A stretch of 64,000 nt of DNA from Streptacidiphilus sp. 4-A2 (lineage in GTDB: Bacteria > Actinomycetota > Actinomycetes > Streptomycetales > Streptomycetaceae), in the NCBI GenBank assembly GCA_014284505.1, contig JAAFYY010000001.1, forward strand, positions 3,968,001-4,032,000, in the 5' to 3' direction. The stretch's first letter is position 1; each line of letters begins with the position of its first letter. The position numbers and the translations under genes were made by a program. Positions 29,306 to 39,090 of this stretch are shown here, piece by piece. Below the pieces are notes generated by a model. The model was given only the letters and a program-made list of their open reading frames with translations, did not search any database and was not told where the DNA came from.

Positions 29306-30293
29306 GCCCCGCCTCCGGCCACTCGCCCCCGGGCTCCCGGCCGCCGGTCAGCTGGTCACTGTAAAGAGTGAGCGCGTCGGCCGCCGTGGCCCGCGCCTGC
29401 TCGGCCAGCTCCGCCGGGGCGGTGATCCGGCCGTCCGCACCCAGGCGCAGCGCCAGCCGCAGCAGGCCGGCCGGGTCGGGCGTCCGCAGCGTGATCCGCA
29501 GGCCGCCGTCGGGCAGTTCCACCGACTCCTCGTGGCTGTAGTACTCGGTGACCCAGCGTCCGGCCGGGCCCACCTCCAGCACCACCTGCGGATCGTCGGC
29601 CGCCGGGCGGACCAGGCCGTCCGACAGGTCGCGCAGCTCCAGCGGCGGCGGATCGGAGGGCACGTCGAGCACCCGGATGTCGGCTACCCGGTCCAGCCGG
29701 AACATCCGGCGGTCCTCGGACAGCCGGCACCAGCCCTCAAGGTAGGTGTGGCCCTCGGTGACCAGCCGGATCGGGTCGACCTCGCGCTCGGTCAGCTCAC
29801 CCCGGCCCGGCGAGTAGTACTGGATCCACAGCCGGCGGCGCTCGGTCAGCGCCCGGTCGACGTCGGCGAAGACACTGCCCTCGGCCTCGAAGGTGACCCC
29901 GACCCGGGCACTGCCTCGGCCGCGTCCCCGGCCGCCGCAGCTTGGCGACGGCACGCGTCAGCGCCTCCCGGTCACGCTCGCGCAGCCCCGGCAGTCCGGC
30001 CACCGCCCGGGCCGCCACCAGCAGCGAGATGGCCCTCGTCCGAGGCCAGCCGCAGCGGCTGGGCGACATCGTCCGGGTTGTGCACCAGATGCACTCGCCG
30101 TCGGTGTCGATGTCCAGCAGGTCGCCGCCGCGGAAGCTGGTGCCGCACATCGGCAGCACATTGAGGTCCCCGATCAGCTCGCGCTCGCTGATGCGAAGGC
30201 CCGGGCCACATCGCCGACCCGGGCACCGGGGCGTTCCCGCAGATAGGTCACCAGCGAGAGCATCCGGCGGGTCTGGTCGATGGCGTTGCTCAC
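29302..30293 (-). CDS. pafC: WYL regulator PafC (frameshifted)
   Basis: One half of the PafBC heterodimer, which in mycobacteria activates DNA-repair genes after DNA damage. VSNAIDQTRRMLSLVTYLRERPGARVGDVARAFAIS is the winged-helix start; ELIGDLNVLPMCG...GGDLLDIDTDGE follows; the WYL domain is RLWIQYYSPGRGELTEREVDPIRLVTEGHTYLEGWC with FRLDRVADIRV. Indels occur near 30190, 30090, 29920 and close to the end. The GTG at 30293 overlaps the pafB TGA as GTGA. The C-terminus is uncertain; a TGA at 29302-29304 overlapping the next GTG is the natural stop. Confidence 0.85.
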
Positions 30294-31344
30294 AGCGCTG
30301 CTCCCTCACTGAAGGCGGACTGCCCGGCGGCGTCGGGGTCGGCGGCGTCGGGTCGGCGGCGTTCCGGCCGGCGGCGGGCTGCCCGGTGCCCCGGGCAACG
30401 GCGCTGAGCCGGGCGATCACGTCGGAACGCAGCTCGGCCGGGGCGACCACCAGCACCGCCGCGCCGAACTCGGTGAGGTCGGCCGCGAGCCCGTGCCCGT
30501 AGGGGACCTCCAGCTCGTCCCAGTCCTGGTCCACCGCGTCGACCCGCAGGGCCTTGGTGCGCAGCGGGAAGGCCGCCCCGCGGCGCAGCCGGATCCGGGC
30601 GGTGGCGGTCGCGCCCTCACCGGCGAAGCGGGCCACATGCTGGCGCACGTCCACATGGTCGGGGACGTCGGCGGTGAACGCGCCGCCGCGGACCTTGACC
30701 CGGTCGGTGATCCGGCTCAGCCGGAACACCCGGACGTCCTTGCGGTCCCGGTCCAGCCGGCCAGGTACCAGTGGCCGTGCCAGCACTCCAGCGCCCAAGG
30801 GCTCGACGGTGCGCGGCTCGGCGGCGGCGGCACCGGACTTGCGGTAGCCGAAGGTGACCGGACGCCGGCCCCGGCGGCGGCGAGCAGCGGCTCGAACGCG
30901 GCCTCACGGGCCGGGATCCGCGGCTCCAGCGCGGTCGGGGTCTGCTCCGCGCCCTCCGCCAGCACCCCGGCGCACGCAGCTTGTGCAGCGCGCCACTGGC
31001 CGCACCGGCCAGCCGGGCCTGCCGCCACACCCCGGCGACCAGGCTCAGCGCGGCGGCCTCCTCGGCGTCCAGGGAGATCTCCGGCAGCCGGTTGCGGTCC
31101 CTGCGGGCCAGGTAGCCGGACTCGCCGTCGAGGGGGTTCTCCTCCACGTCGATGACCAGGCCGAGCTCACGCAGATCGTCCTTGTCGCGCTCGAACATGC
31201 GGTTGAAGGAGTCCTCGCTGGCGCCCTCGGCCGCTTCCTGATAGGCCTCGATGGAGTCGCGCAGCTCCGCTTGCTCAGCGGGCGCCTGGTGTTCATCAGG
31301 CACAGCGCGAGGTTCATCAACCGCTCGGACTTGGCGATGGGCAC
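30290..31344 (-). CDS. pafB: WYL regulator PafB (frameshifted)
   Basis: Partner of PafC. VPIAKSERLMNLALCLMNTRRPLSKRELRDSI gives the winged helix, with EDSFNRMFERDKDDLRELGL and PEISLDAEEAAALSLVAGVWRQARL next. The WYL region is WALECWHGHWYLAGWDRDRKDVRVFRLSRI in composite frames, then VRQHVARFAGEGATATARI and WDELEVPYGHGLAADLTEFG. It ends GQSAFSEGAAL with the TGA shared with pafC. GGAGGGG precedes the GTG at 31344. Despite its position next to the pupylation genes, the known PafBC role is transcriptional. Confidence 0.87.
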
Positions 31345-31417
31345 CGCTCACCCCTCCCTGCACGCGAACACTCCGTGTGCCCGGCGCACCCGACCGTACC
31401 GTTCCCGGGCGTGCCGC

Positions 31418-31463
31418 AAAAAGCACGGCCCCGCCCGGCCACTTCCGTGGTAGGGCGGGGCCG
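31418..31463 (-). terminator. Intrinsic terminator after the FKBP gene
   Basis: 10-bp GC stem (31426-31435 with 31454-31463) whose loop can pair further, followed on the minus strand by TGC and five T (31418-31422 read as A on plus). It ends the FKBP transcript before pafB. Confidence 0.8.
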
Positions 31464-31479
31464 TTGCCGGACCCGGTGG

Positions 31480-31851
31480 TCAGACCGAGAGCAGGTCGAC
31501 CACGAAGATCAGGGTCTCGCCCGGCTTGATCGCGGCACCCGCGCCGCGGTCGCCGTAGCCGAGGTGCGGCGGGATGATCAGCTCACGCCGACCGCCGACC
31601 TTCATCCCGGCGACACCCTGGTCCCAGCCGGCGATGACCCGGCCGCCGCCCAGCGGGAAGCTGAACGGCGAGCGGCGGTTCCAGCTCGCGTCGAACTCCT
31701 CGCCGGTGCTGAAGGCGACACCCACATAGTGGACGTTGACCATCTGGCCGGGCTTGGCCTCGTCGCCGTCGCCCACCCAGATGTCGCGGATCTGAAGCTC
31801 CGCCGGCGGCTCGCCGCCCGGGAAGTCGATCTCCGGCTTCTCGATGCTCAA
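31480..31851 (-). CDS. FKBP-type peptidyl-prolyl isomerase
   Basis: Intact cytosolic FKBP of about 123 residues. It contains GQMVNVHYVGVAFSTGEEFDASW, FPLGGGRVIAGWDQGVAGMKVGGRRELIIPP, LGYGDRGAGAAIKPGETLIFVVDLL, including the aromatic pocket residues (Y, F, W, Y, F). I favour the TTG at 31851 (LSIEKPEIDFPG) because GAGGAG lies nine bases upstream and the family begins there; an ATG at 31902 would add 17 non-conserved residues. It lies in the pafA-pafB interval with a second, lipoprotein FKBP. Confidence 0.92.
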   Translation of the reverse strand: MSIEKPEIDFPGGEPPAELQIRDIWVGDGDEAKPGQMVNVHYVGVAFSTGEEFDASWNRRSPFSFPLGGGRVIAGWDQGVAGMKVGGRRELIIPPHLGYGDRGAGAAIKPGETLIFVVDLLSV

Positions 31852-31912
31852 GGTCTTGATCTCCTCGTCAGTGCGGCCGCCACTCGGCGGCCGTCCGACC
31901 ATACGTTACGCG

Positions 31913-32952
31913 TTATGCCGCACCCAGGATGTCCACGACGAAGACCAGCGTCGAGTTCGCCGGGATGCTGCCCTGGGCCTGGGCGCCGTAGCCCAGGGAC
32001 GGCGGGATCACGATCTCCACCCGGCTGCCCACGGTCTGGCCGACCAGCGCCTGGTCCCAGCCCTTGATGACCTGGCCCACGCCGATCGCGAAGGAGGCCG
32101 CGCCGCCGTCGTTCCAGGAGGAGTCGAAGACCTTGCCGTCGGACCAGGTGACCCCGGTGTACTGGGCGATGATCGTCTGGCCGCTGGCGACCTTCGGGCC
32201 GTTGCCCTTGACCAGCACCGCGGTCTGCAGCGCGGTCGGGGCGGTCGCGCCCTTGGCGATGGTGATGGTGGCGGCCTTCTTGTCGCAGGCGTTGACCACC
32301 GGCAGGCTCGCGGCCACCGAGGTGGCCGGGGTGCCCGACGCCTGGCCGTTGCTGGGCACCGAGCCGGTGATGTCCACCACCATGGCGAGAGTGTCCTTGG
32401 CGCCCACGCCCATGTTGGAGGATCCCGACTGCGCCTCGGAGGCGGCGAGCTGCGAGGCCGCGTCGGCCGGCGGGGCGACCACCAGGATCCGGCTGCCGAT
32501 CGTCCGGCCCAGGACCGCGGCCTTGAGCGCCGGGATCATCCCGTTGGGGCTGCCCACCAGCGGGGCCTTGGCCGAGTAGGAGTCGCTGACGACCTTGCCG
32601 GTCGTCCAGTCCTTGACCAGGACGTCGGCGATCGCGGTGTCACCGGTGCCGATGACGGCGCCGGAGCCCTTGGTCACCGTGTTCACCACCAGCTTGTCGG
32701 TGGGCGTGCCGCTGGTGGTGATGGTCGCGCTCTTGCCGAACACACCGGTGACGGTCGGCATCGGGTCGGCCGAGTCGACGGTGCCGGAGACCAGCGGGGT
32801 GGCGGTGCTGGGGTACTGGACGGCGTGGCGGTGCAGGCCACAGGCGACACCGAGGCCGCGTCCGAGGAGCCGCTCTTGGCGCTGCTACCGCACCCGGTGA
32901 GCAACAACGCGGGCACGATCATCAGCGCGGCGGCAGCGGTGGTTCGGCGCAC
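31913..32952 (-). CDS. Tandem-domain FKBP lipoprotein (one frameshift)
   Basis: Exported isomerase with two FKBP domains. VRRTTAAAALMIVPALLLTGCG ends in a lipobox (LLTG-C), predicting membrane anchoring by a lipidated Cys. After an indel near 32812 come domain 1 (about residues 90-190; GDTAIADVLVKDWTTGKVV, LVGSPNGMIPALKAAVLGRTIGSR) and domain 2 (about 235-340; GQTIIAQYTGVTWSDGKVFDSSW, IGVGQVIKGWDQALVGQTVGSR). Domain 2 keeps the FKBP active-site pattern, domain 1 is diverged. AAGGACGACC precedes the GTG at 32952. It probably assists folding outside the membrane. Confidence 0.88.
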
Positions 32953-33033
32953 GGTCGTCCTTAGGTGTGGGGGGAGAGGAACACGAGTCGGTCCGCGCCA
33001 CTCTACGACGTCCTTCCTTACCTGACACACAAC

Positions 33034-33072
33034 TCGACCCCCGTGCTGTCACAATCAGAGCACGGGGGTCGA
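33034..33072 (-). terminator. Terminator after pafA
   Basis: Perfect 14-bp arms (33034-33047 and 33059-33072) with an 11-nt loop, 52 bp beyond the pafA stop and 82 bp before the FKBP lipoprotein start. It separates pafA from the FKBP genes. Confidence 0.75.
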
Positions 33073-33123
33073 TAAGTGGACGAATGTCCCAAACTCGGCG
33101 CGGAGATCCGCCGGACGCGGGGG

Positions 33124-34484
33124 CTACATTCCCGCGATCAGCTTCTCCACCCGTTCGTCCACGGCGCGGAACGGGTCCTTGCACAGCACGGTCCGCTGCG
33201 CCTGGTCGTTCAGCTTGAGGTGCACCCAGTCCACGGTGAAGTCCCGGCGCTGCTCCTGCGCGCGGCGGATGAAGTCGCCGCGCAGCCGGGCCCGGGTGGT
33301 CTGCGGCGGCACCGACTTGGCCTCGAAGATCTTGAGGTCGGTGGTCACCCGCTCGGCCTGCCCGCGGTTCTGCAGCAGGTAGAACAGGCCCCGGCGGCGG
33401 TGGATGTCGTGGTAGGCCAGATCGATCTGGGCGACCCTGGGGTGCGACATGCTGAGGCCGTGCTTGGCCCGGTAGCGGTCGATCAGCTGGTACTTCATCA
33501 CCCAGTCGATCTCCCGGTCGACCCGGGAGTAGTCCTGCTCGCGGATGGCCTCCAGGGTGCGGCCCCACAGCTCCAGCACCTTGGCGACATTGCCGCTGCG
33601 CAGGCCCCGGGAGTCGACGAACTCGGTGGCCTTGGTGAAGTACTCCTCCTGGATCTCCAGGGCGCTGGCCTCGCGGCCGTTGGCCAGCCGCACCTGCCGG
33701 GAGCCGGTGAGGTCGTGGCTGACCTCGCGGATCGCCCGGATCGGGTTCTCCAGAGTGAGGTCCCGCAGCACCACGCCGGCCTCGATCATGCGCAGCACCA
33801 GGTCGGTCGCGCCGACCTTGAGCAGCATGGTCGTCTCCGACATGTTGGAGTCGCCGACGATGACATGCAGCCGCCGGTAGCGCTCGGCGTCCGCGTGCGG
33901 CTCGTCACGGGTGTTGATGATCGGGCGGGAGCGGGTGGTGGCCGAGCTGACGCCCTCCCAGATGTGCTCCGCCCGCTGGCTCACGCAGAACACCGCGCCA
34001 CGCGGGGTCTGCAGCACCTTGCCGGCCCCGCACACCAGCTGCCGGGTGACCAGGAACGGGATCAGGATGTCGGCCAGCCGGGAGAACTCCCCGTGCCGGG
34101 CCACCAAGTAGTTCTCATGGCAGCCATAGGAATTGCCGGCCGAGTCGGTGTTGTTCTTGAACAGGTAGACATCACCCGCAATGCCCTCCTCGTGCAGCCG
34201 CCTTTCGGCGTCCACCAGGAGTCCTTCGAGGATGCGCTCCCCGGCCTTGTCGTGGGTGACGAGTTCGGTGACGTCGTCGCACTCCGGAGTGGCGTACTCC
34301 GGGTGCGAACCCACGTCGAGATAGAGACGGGCCCCGTTGCGCAGAAAGACGTTGCTGCTTCGGCCCCATGACACGACACGGCGGAAGAGGTACCTGGCCA
34401 CCTCGTCCGGGGAGAGTCGCCGCTGCCCCCGGAACGTACAGGTGACGCCGTACTCGTTCTCCACCCGAAGATTCGGCGGTCCAT
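33124..34484 (-). CDS. pafA: Pup-protein ligase PafA (one missing base at 5' end)
   Basis: Carboxylate-amine ligase of the glutamine-synthetase/GCL fold that uses ATP to join the C-terminal Glu of Pup to substrate lysines. Nearly the whole protein is in one frame: ENEYGVTCTFRGQRRLSPDEV, FLRNGARLYLDVGSHPEYATPECD, YLFKNNTDSAGNSYGCHENYL, IINTRDEPHADAERYRRLHVIVGDSNMSE. The true start ATG at 34484 gives MDRRIFG and needs one extra C/G at 34464-34466 to join ENEYG. Length about 453, as expected. It is preceded by a terminator that isolates it from prcBA and followed by its own. Confidence 0.96.
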
Positions 34485-34560
34485 GGTTGGACTTTACGCT
34501 TCTGGACGCATTCTGAAACCGCTTCGACGCGACCTTTCCGATCAATCGGAAATGGCATCG

Positions 34561-34600
34561 AAAAGGCCGCGGGGGCGTGCCTGAGCACGCCCCCGCGGCC
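34561..34600 (-). terminator. Intrinsic terminator between prcA and pafA
   Basis: Perfect 15-bp stem (34565-34579 with 34586-34600), 6-nt loop, followed on the minus strand by TTTT. It lies 19 bp after the prcA stop and is a textbook intrinsic terminator for the pup-endonuclease-prcB-prcA transcript. Confidence 0.9.
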
Positions 34601-34618
34601 TGGTCGGGAACGACGCCT

Positions 34619-35374
34619 TCAGTCCTGGTCGGGGGCCTGCGGCTCGTCCTCCACATCGCCGGTGGCGGTCTCGTCACCGGCCAGCAGTCGGCCCAGCTGG
34701 GCGCCGACCAGACGCTTGAACTTGCGCTGCTGCCAGCGGCTGCGGTCCAGCACCGCGACCTCCAGCTGGTCCTGGGTGAGCGTGCGCGGGGTGCCCCCGT
34801 TGGGGTCCCGGGCGAGGGCGTCCACGGCCAGCTTGAGGGCGTCCGGCAGGCTCAGACCGGCCACGTGGTTCGCCGTCAGATAGGTGCCGATGGACTCGGA
34901 GTTGCCGCCGACCGCGACCGTGCCGCGTTCGTCGGCCACCGAGCCGTCGTGGGTGAGCCGGTAGATCTGGTCGTCGTCCGGGGACTTGCCGACCTCGGCC
35001 ACGATCAGCTCCACCTCGTACGGCTTCTCGCCGGCCGAGGAGAAGATCGTGCCCAGGGTCTGGGCGTAGACGTTGGTCAGGCCCCGGGCATTGACGTCGG
35101 CCCGGTCGTAGGAATAGCCACGCAGGTCGGCGTAGCGGACGCCGCCGATCCGGAGGTTCTCAAACTCGTTGTAGCGGCCCACCGCGGCGAAGGCGATGCG
35201 GTCGTAGATCTCGGAGACCTTGTGCAGCGCCCGCGAGGTGTTCTCCGCCACGAAGACGATGCCGTCGGTGTAGGTGAGCACGACCACGCTGCGGCCGCGC
35301 GCGATGCCCTTGCGGGCGTACTCCGCGCGGTCGGCCATGGCCTGCTGGGGTGAGACGTAGAACGGCGTCGACAC
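34619..35374 (-). CDS. prcA: 20S proteasome alpha subunit
   Basis: Intact 251-residue subunit forming the outer gated rings that receive clients from Mpa. MSTPFYVSPQQAMADRAEYARKGIARGRSVVVL is the alpha-type N-terminus with the RxGIARG motif. VVGRYNEFENLRIGG is represented by AAVGRYNEFENL, and LTNVYAQTLGTIFSSAGEKPYEVELIVAEVG follows. The acidic Gln/Asp tail ends QAPDQD. It follows prcB with a spacer of about 109 bp. A weak AGGGGC lies upstream of the ATG at 35374. Confidence 0.97.
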   Translation of the reverse strand: MSTPFYVSPQQAMADRAEYARKGIARGRSVVVLTYTDGIVFVAENTSRALHKVSEIYDRIAFAAVGRYNEFENLRIGGVRYADLRGYSYDRADVNARGLTNVYAQTLGTIFSSAGEKPYEVELIVAEVGKSPDDDQIYRLTHDGSVADERGTVAVGGNSESIGTYLTANHVAGLSLPDALKLAVDALARDPNGGTPRTLTQDQLEVAVLDRSRWQQRKFKRLVGAQLGRLLAGDETATGDVEDEPQAPDQD

Positions 35375-35483
35375 CGGCGGTCGCCCCTTCTGGTCGATCG
35401 GTTACTGGATCGGATACTGGGAGGTCTGGGTGAGGGTCCGGGACGGTGCTCCGAAGCGGTGCTCCGGGGTGCGGGAGGGCTCG

Positions 35484-36328
35484 CTAGAGCAGACCGGCCC
35501 GGGGGCCGTTCGGGAACTCCAGCCGGTGGTCCAGGATGCTCCGGGCCAGCGCACCCACCTCTTCGTCGGGCAGCCTGCGGAAGCCGTCCTCGGTGATCAC
35601 GCCGACGATCGGGAAGATGCCACGGGTCAGGTCCGGGCCGCCGGTCGCCGAGTCGTCGTCCGCGGCGTCGTAGAGCGCCTGGACCACGGCCGTGGTGGCC
35701 TCCTCGGCGGACAGGTCGGCGCGGTAGAGCTTCTTCAGCGAGCCCTTGGCGAAGAGCGAGCCGGAGCCGGTGGCCGCGAAGCCGAGCTCCTCGGAACGGC
35801 CGCCGGTGACGTCGTAGCTGAAGATCCGGCCCCGGCCGAGGTCGAGGTCGTAGCCCGCGAACAGCGGGACCACGGCCAGGCCCTGCATGGCCATGCCCAG
35901 TTGCCCCGGATCATGGTGGTCAGCCGGTTGGCCTTGCCCTCCAGTGAGAGCTGGGTGCCCTCGATCTTCTCGTAGTGCTCCAGTTCCAGCTGGAACAGGC
36001 GCACCATCTCCACGGCCAGCCCGGCGGTGCCGGCGATGCCGACGGCCGAGTACTCGTCGGCCGGGAAGACCTTCTCGATGTCGCGCTGCGCGATCAGGTT
36101 GCCCATGGTGGCGCGGCGGTCACCGGCCAGGATCACCCCGCCGTCGAAGGTGACCGAGACGATGGTGGTGCCGTGCGGCACCTCCAGCGGCTGCACCCCG
36201 GCGGGCAGGACACGACGGCCGGGGAGCAGCTCGGGCTGGTGCTCCGCGAGGAATTCGACGAAGGACGACGAACCCGGGGTCAAGAAGGCAGCCGGTAGAC
36301 GCCCGGTGCCACGAGTGTTGGCTTCCAC
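35484..36328 (-). CDS. prcB: 20S proteasome beta subunit (one frameshift)
   Basis: Catalytic N-terminal-nucleophile subunit. A propeptide of about 53 residues precedes the cleavage site PHG/TTIVSV, so Thr54 becomes Thr1, with Asp17 (GDRR) and Lys33 (DIEKVF) of the mature enzyme in place. An indel near 35895 links MIRGN to LGMAMQGLAVVPLFAGYDLD. I start at the GTG at 36328 because AAGGG precedes it and it gives VEANTRGTGRLPAAF. That start lies 49 bp inside the endonuclease VII-like gene in a different frame, so the two genes overlap. Confidence 0.94.
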
Positions 36329-36922
36329 ACGTTCCCTTCCAGATAGTCGGCCCGCGCCGGAGCAGATCGGGCCGGTCCTTGAACTGCCCAGGCCGCCGTT
36401 GCAGTTGAAGCAGAGGATGGCTCGGACCCTACCCGTTTTGTGGTCGTGATCCACATGTTCCGGACCAGGAACAAGACAGATCGCGCAGACACCGCCCTGT
36501 GCCTCGATCATGGCGTCGACTTCGGCCCCACTCAGGCCGTAGCGAAGCTTGAGGTGGTAGTCACGTGTGCTTCCGTGCAGCCGGTTGCGCGAAGCCACGC
36601 CACGAGCGGTGTGGCACGGCTTGCAGTAGGTGGTCAGTCCGTCACGTGAACTGCGAAAGCGCACGAATTCGTCGACCGGCTTCAAGGTCTCGCGGTCCGG
36701 GCAGTACTTCATTCCCGGCGGCGCGTCCTGCCGGGGGATGAAACGGCGCGGCTGGCGACCCTCCCGGGCCGCCGCCTTGCGCGTCGAGGCCGCGTTCCGG
36801 GCCTTGAAGCATGGCTTGCAGTAGGGAGCGAGCCCATCCGGAGAGCTTTCGCGCTTCCAGAATTCCGACGCCGACCGGGCTCTGCCGCAGTCCCGGCAAA
36901 CCTTGTCGGGCAAATCGGACAT
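36280..36922 (-). CDS. Endonuclease VII-like HNH protein with two zinc knuckles (frameshifted near 3' end)
   Basis: Nuclease-fold gene inside the proteasome operon. It has two treble-clef-like repeats (C9-x2-C12 with C35-x2-C38; C74 with C100-x2-C103, each containing the pattern SPDGLAPYCKPC or SRDGLTTYCKPC) and a C-terminal endonuclease VII/HNH motif C146-x2-C149, H156-V-D-H-D-H161, C171-x2-C174-N175. The second repeat lacks one Cys (Arg77 instead). After an indel near 36390 it ends NVWKPTLVAPGVYRLPS at 36280, overlapping prcB by 49 bp. Its ribosome site lies within the last codons of pup. Its job in protein degradation is unknown. Confidence 0.85.
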
Positions 36923-36927
36923 AAGGG

Positions 36928-37146
36928 TTACTCCCCTCCTTTCTGCACATACGACCGCACAAAGGACTCAGCGTCCGACTCCAGGATCTCGTCGATGTCG
37001 TCGAGCACCGCGTCCACGTCGTCGTCAAGCTTTGCCTTGCGCTCCTTGAGGTCGGAGGTGTCGTTCGCCTCGACCTCCGTCTCCTCGACCTCCTCGGAGG
37101 AGCGGTTCGCCCGCTGCTGGCCGCCGCCGGTGTCCTTGGTCGCCAT
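36928..37146 (-). CDS. pup: Prokaryotic ubiquitin-like protein Pup
   Basis: Intact 72-residue, disordered, acidic tag. It begins MATKDTGGGQQRANRSSEE and ends SFVRSYVQKGGE. The C-terminal residue is encoded as Glu (GAG before TAA), so ligation by PafA does not need prior deamidation by Dop. The helical Mpa-binding segment is about residues 33-63. I use the ATG at 37146 because it begins the family N-terminus and has a GTGAGGGAC stretch upstream. It is the first gene of the pup-endonuclease-prcB-prcA operon. Confidence 0.97.
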   Translation of the reverse strand: MATKDTGGGQQRANRSSEEVEETEVEANDTSDLKERKAKLDDDVDAVLDDIDEILESDAESFVRSYVQKGGE

Positions 37147-37325
37147 GTCCCTCACCCCGCTCGGTTGACGGCGCATCGCTGCGCTCGGTTGTGCCGGTGT
37201 GGCCCGGCACTCCTGGTCAGACCCTATACACGAGGCGTGACAGCCGCCTCAGGTTTTGCCGCACCGATTCAACGTCCGATGCTGTTCCGATGATGCCCAA
37301 CCGGGCCGCATTCACCCATCGTGAT

Positions 37326-37351
37326 CCGGCGTAACCCTGTGGTTACGCCGG
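37326..37351 (-). terminator. Hairpin between dop and pup
   Basis: Perfect 10-bp arms (37326-37335 and 37342-37351) with a 6-nt loop in the dop-pup spacer. On the minus strand it follows dop by about 110 bp and could end the dop transcript. No T-run. Confidence 0.5.
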
Positions 37352-37450
37352 AGGCGGACAAATGTACGCAGTGCCGGAGGCGGACAAATGTACGCAGTGC
37401 CGGAGGCTCCTGTCGCCGCCGGAGGCGGGCAGGTGCGCCGCCGCCGGAGG
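37347..37450. repeat. 26-bp tandem repeat plus degenerate copies in the dop-pup spacer
   Basis: GCCGGAGGCGGACAAATG followed by TACGCAGT occurs twice exactly in tandem (37347-37372 and 37373-37398). The first nine bases recur at 37399, 37417 and 37442 in degenerate copies. The array lies just downstream of the dop stop and upstream of the pup promoter region. The first copy overlaps the right arm of the hairpin. Confidence 0.85.
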
Positions 37451-37461
37451 CGGACAGGCGT

Positions 37462-38971
37462 TCAGCCGCCGGAGAGGACCCGGACCAGCTCCTCCGCCGT
37501 GCGGCAGCGGTCCAGCAGCGCCTTGACGTGCTTCCTGGTGCCGCGCAGCGGCTCCAGGGTGGGCACCCGCTGGAGCGAGTCGCGGCCGGGCAGGTCGAAG
37601 ATGACCGAGTCCCAGGAGGCCGCGGCCACGTGGTCGGCGTACTGCTCCAGGCAGCGGCCGCGGAAGTAGGCCCTGGTGTCCTCCGGCGGCTTGTGTGCGG
37701 CCCTGAGCACGTCCGCCTCGTCCAGGATGCGCTCCATCCGCCCGCGGTCCGCCAGACGGTTGTACAGGCCCTTCTCGGCCCGCACGTCGGCGTACTGGAG
37801 GTCGACCAGTTGCAGCCGGGGGTTGTCCCAGTCGATGCCGTCGCGGTTGCGGTAGCCCTCCAGCAGCTCCCGCTTGGCGATCCAGTCGAGCTGCCGGGAC
37901 AGGCTCATCGGGTCGCGTTCCAGCCGGCCGAGGACGTCCTCCCAGCGGTCCAGGACGTCCTTGGTCTGCTCGTCGGCGTCCGCGCCGAAGCGGTCCTCGA
38001 CGTATTTGCGGGCCAGTTCGCAGTACTCCAGCTGGAGCTGAACCGCGGTCAGCTTGCGTCCGCTGCGCAGGGTGAGCAGGTAGCCGAGGTCGGGGTCGTG
38101 GGAGACCCGGTGCAGGGTGCGCACCGGCTGGTCCACCGACAGGTCGAGGCCGATGAAGCCGTCCTCGATCATCGACAGCACCAGGGCGGTGGTGCCCAGC
38201 TTGAGGTAGGTGGAGACCTCGGAGAGGTTGGCGTCGCCGATGATGACGTGCAGCCGACGGTACTTGTCGGCGTCGGCGTGGGGTTCGTCGCGGGTGTTGA
38301 TGATCGGGCGCTTGAGGGTGGTCTCCAGGCCGACCTCGACCTCGAAGTAGTCCGCCCGCTGGCTGATCTGGAAGCCGTGGACCGAGCCGTCCTGGTTGAT
38401 GCCCACCCGGCCGGCCCCGGTGACCACCTGCCGGGAGACGAAGAACGGGGTGAGGTGCCGGACGATCTCGGCGAACGGGGTGGCCCGTTTCATCAGGTAG
38501 TTCTCATGGGTGCCGTAGGAGGCGCCCTTGTTGTCGGTGTTGTTCTTGTAGAGGTGGATCGGCTGGGCCCGGGCAGCTGCTGGGCGCGGCTGGCGGCCTC
38601 CTCCATGATCCGTTCGCCGGCCTTGTCCCAGAGCACGGCGTCGCGCGGGTTGGTGACCTCGGGCGAGCTGTACTCCGGGTGGGCGTGGTCCACGTAGAAC
38701 CGGGCGCCGTTGGTGAGGATGATGTTGGCCAGGCCGATGTCCTCGTCCGTCAGCTGGCTGGCGTCCGCGGTGTCCCTGGCCAGGTCGAACCCGCGGGCGT
38801 CGCGCAGCGGGTTCTCCTCCTCGAAGTCCCAGCGGGCCCGCCGCGCCCGGTGCATCGCCGCCGCGTAGGCGTTGACCACCTGCGACGAGGTGAGCATGGC
38901 ATTGGCGTTGGGGTGCCCGGAACAGAGATCCCGTACTCCGTCTCGATCCCCATCACGCGCCGTACAGACAT
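37462..38971 (-). CDS. dop: Pup deamidase/depupylase Dop (two frameshifts)
   Basis: Paralogue of PafA that deamidates Pup-Gln and removes Pup from substrates. MSVRRVMGIETEYGISVPG opens the GS-like fold; after an indel near 38925, LTSSQVVNAYAAAMHRARRARWDFEEENPLRDARGF carries the Dop-specific loop, then NGARFYVDHAHPEYSSPEV. After a second indel near 38570 come IHLYKNNTDNKGASYGTHENYL, IINTRDEPHADADKYRRLHVI and a long C-terminal domain ending LVRVLSGG. Length is about 503, as expected. AAAGGAGGGCCGC stands before the ATG at 38971. It lies between mpa and pup. Confidence 0.95.
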
Positions 38972-39090
38972 GCGGCCCTCCTTCAAAGCTGCCGCTGACG
39001 AGCCGTCCGCCGACGGTCGGCCCGGTGCGGTAACCCGAGCCTAGAACTGCTCACTGACAACCGGGAGATCGCCGCCCGGAGGTTTTGCTT

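Noticed and set aside
35735..36922. Natural fusion of the endonuclease VII-like protein with PrcB
   Set aside because: The apparent fusion arises from an indel near 36390; the nuclease ends at 36280 in its own frame and prcB has its own GTG and ribosome site.
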